DNA of 6,916 bases from Candidatus Thermokryptus sp. (lineage in GTDB: Bacteria > Bacteroidota > Ignavibacteria > Kryptoniales > Kryptoniaceae). The notes below the pieces were generated by a model, which saw nothing but the letters and a program-made list of their open reading frames with translations, searched no databases and had not been told where the DNA came from. Positions within the stretch are counted from its first letter, which is position 1; every line of letters starts with the position of its first letter. This document shows positions 5,664 to 6,916 of this stretch, piece after piece. The stretch covers positions 1 through 6,916 of the forward strand of contig JAPYWO010000062.1 of assembly GCA_028276305.1 (NCBI GenBank), in the 5' to 3' direction. A program made the translations under genes and the position numbers.

Positions 5664-6770
5664 TCAAAGGTCATACTTCAGTCGTTTTCTTCTATTTCTT
5701 ATGTAATCAACGAACACGAACTCCCCAAGTTTATCAAGCGATGAATAATACGCTCTCCCGCGATTAGCTTTGGTAAGTTCTTCAACAAAATTTATCAGAT
5801 ACGGGTCTTTTGCCACCATAAAAGTGCAAATAGTTATCTTCTCTCGCCTGCAGGCAACAGCTTCATCAAGCGTCCTGTTAACTATTTTAGGATCAAGTCC
5901 AAAGGAGTTTTTGTACAATCTCCCATCCGGCTCAAAAATTGCCGATGGTTTCCCATCGGTTACAAGGAAAATCTGCTTGTTCACACTGCTCTCTTTTCTT
6001 AAAATATGTCTTGCGAGCCGAAGCGCTGCTTTTGTGTTCGTATGATACGGACCAACGCTTACAAAAGGAAGCTCCGACAAAGTTATCAACTTTGCATCGT
6101 CACCAAATACAACTATGTAAAGCTTATCCTTTGGAAAACGCGTCGTTATAAGTTCAGCCAAAGCAAGGGAAACTTGCTTAGCGGGAGTTATCCTGTCCTC
6201 ACCATACAAAATCATGCTGTGGCTTATATCAAGCAAAATAACAGTTGCACATGAGGTCATAAATTCCGTCTCATAAACTTGCAAGTCCTCTTCCCTTATC
6301 GTGAAGTCATCAATCCCATCCCTTATCAAAGCATTCGTAACGGTTGATGTCAAATCAATGTTTGTGGGTTGATCACCAAACTGATACGGTCGCGTCTCGC
6401 TCAATCTGTCTATTCCCTCACCAGAGTGGGGCGTCTCGTGAAAACCAGAAAGCGGACCCTTTTTCAAACTTGTGAAAATTTCATTCAATGCATCTTGCCT
6501 AATCCTTTGAACACCTTTCGTTGTCAAAATTAACATATCCTTCGCCTCATCTATATAACCGAGCTCCTTTAACTTCTGAACGAAGTCCTCAAATGTAAAT
6601 TTATCGTCAAAAAGTTCGTTTTCCTCACCTATTGTCCGCATCCACTCAAGCGCCTCACGAACATCACCGCTCGTCTTCAGAAGAAGATAACTGAAAAGGG
6701 ATAACAATTGCTGTAACCTTTGCTCGTCGGTCATTGACTGTTCAGTCCATTTTGAATACCTTATGAACAT
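5664..6770 (-). CDS. von Willebrand factor A (MIDAS) domain protein of the MoxR-partner type
   Basis: The 368-residue cytoplasmic protein has a helical N-terminal region (about 1-170, beginning MFIRYSKW) and a C-terminal vWA domain (about 172-355). The metal-binding MIDAS site is complete: D181-x-S183-x-S185 (LLDISHSM), a Thr in YHTNTKAALRLAR (T246 most likely) and D272 (LVTDGKPS). The C-terminus, FVFVDYIRNRRKR, is typical of this subfamily. Such proteins usually act with a MoxR-type AAA+ ATPase encoded next door as a chaperone-like pair in metal insertion or complex assembly. No ATPase gene is present on either side here. I use the ATG at 6770; a TTG two codons earlier is possible. There is no good ribosome site. 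The upstream neighbour is a transposase end whose stop lies only 32 bp away, so the native promoter may be lost. Confidence 0.88.
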   Translation of the reverse strand: MFIRYSKWTEQSMTDEQRLQQLLSLFSYLLLKTSGDVREALEWMRTIGEENELFDDKFTFEDFVQKLKELGYIDEAKDMLILTTKGVQRIRQDALNEIFTSLKKGPLSGFHETPHSGEGIDRLSETRPYQFGDQPTNIDLTSTVTNALIRDGIDDFTIREEDLQVYETEFMTSCATVILLDISHSMILYGEDRITPAKQVSLALAELITTRFPKDKLYIVVFGDDAKLITLSELPFVSVGPYHTNTKAALRLARHILRKESSVNKQIFLVTDGKPSAIFEPDGRLYKNSFGLDPKIVNRTLDEAVACRREKITICTFMVAKDPYLINFVEELTKANRGRAYYSSLDKLGEFVFVDYIRNRRKRLKYDL

Positions 6771-6780
6771 CGCCAAGTTG

Positions 6781-6793
6781 AAAATTTAATTTT
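6781..6793. repeat. Short palindrome between the transposase end and the vWA gene
   Basis: AAAATT-T-AATTTT is a perfect inverted repeat with a one-base centre, in the 32-bp spacer between the transposase stop and the vWA ATG. It could be part of the terminal repeat of the mobile element, an operator or chance in AT-rich DNA. It has no GC stem, so it is not a convincing terminator. Confidence 0.35.
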
Positions 6794-6802
6794 GGTGATT
6801 GC

Positions 6803-6916
6803 TCAATATATTCCACCTAATACCTTATAAAGAACTTCCTCTAAATTATCCCTGTTATTGTATCTAAACTCAAGCTCCTTTATGTAATATACAAAATTTT
6901 CCCTCCTCACACCATG
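6803..6916 (-). CDS. C-terminal end of a transposase, probably IS1595/ISXO2-like DDE family (cut by right window edge)
   Basis: An open frame on the minus strand enters from the right edge and stops at TGA 6803-6805, leaving the last 37 residues. They contain HGVRRENFVYYIKE followed by LEFRYNNRDNLEE and end LYKVLGGIY. The pattern HxxV-R-xx-F/L-xx-Y-x-x-E-x-x-x-RYNNR matches the C-terminal end of ISXO2-like DDE transposases of the IS1595 family (Pfam ISXO2-like). The catalytic residues lie outside the window, so family and intactness cannot be confirmed; another DDE family with a similar tail is possible. The element edge must lie in 6771-6802, directly before the vWA gene. Confidence 0.7.
   Translation of the reverse strand, partial: HGVRRENFVYYIKELEFRYNNRDNLEEVLYKVLGGIY
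6845..6873 (-). promoter_or_regulatory. Possible outward promoter inside the transposase gene, reading into the vWA gene
   Basis: On the minus strand TTGAGT (6873-6868) and GATAAT (6850-6845) are separated by 17 bases, close to the sigma70 consensus. The predicted start near 6838 would give a leader of about 68 nt before the vWA ATG at 6770. It lies in transposase coding sequence and may be a chance match in AT-rich DNA. Confidence 0.3.

Noticed and set aside
1..6916. CRISPR array, tRNA, rRNA, defence or toxin-antitoxin genes
   Set aside because: No regularly spaced repeats, no tRNA-like cloverleaf and no such protein families were seen; nearly all DNA is accounted for by the listed genes.

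Overview
The window looks like chromosomal DNA from a bacterium of the FCB group (Bacteroidota / Ignavibacteriota / Kryptonia-like lineages). The main evidence is the ATP synthase locus. Subunit a (AtpB) has a long histidine-rich N-terminal extension with an HHIADS-type segment. Subunit alpha carries an insertion after the Walker A helix. Separate AtpZ and AtpI genes precede atpB, and a bactofilin and an M23 peptidase lie directly upstream. AT-rich spacers, abundant Lys/Glu/Ile and the codon AGG/AGA for Arg would suit a thermophile of this group, but the species cannot be named from the sequence.

Positions 4777 down to 1 (minus strand) form one tightly packed gene series, read right to left: M23 peptidase, bactofilin, atpZ, atpI, atpB (a), atpE (c), atpF (b), atpH (delta), atpA (alpha, cut by the left window edge). 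All gaps are 31 bp or less, atpZ and atpI overlap by 11 bp, and no hairpin terminator is visible. A good sigma70-type promoter candidate (4842-4870, minus) lies just before the peptidase, so wall remodelling, cytoskeletal scaffold and ATP synthase genes may share one transcript. The Fo genes precede the F1 genes; gamma, beta and epsilon are not in the window. atpE has by far the strongest Shine-Dalgarno sequence, which fits the need for many c subunits per complex.

Positions 4950-5657 (plus strand) hold a calcineurin-like metallophosphoesterase, divergent from the peptidase. It converges, with only a 6-bp gap, on a von Willebrand factor A (MIDAS) protein at 5664-6770 (minus). Directly upstream of the vWA gene is the C-terminal end of a transposase gene (6803-6916, minus), best matching IS1595/ISXO2-like DDE transposases and cut by the right window edge. 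The vWA gene is therefore separated from the MoxR-type AAA+ ATPase gene that usually precedes such genes, and it may be read from a promoter inside the mobile element.

I did not find a clearly new system. The points most worth a second look are the c-subunit helix motifs, the possible co-transcription of the peptidase and bactofilin genes with ATP synthase, the shortened N-terminus of AtpB and the transposon junction upstream of the vWA gene.
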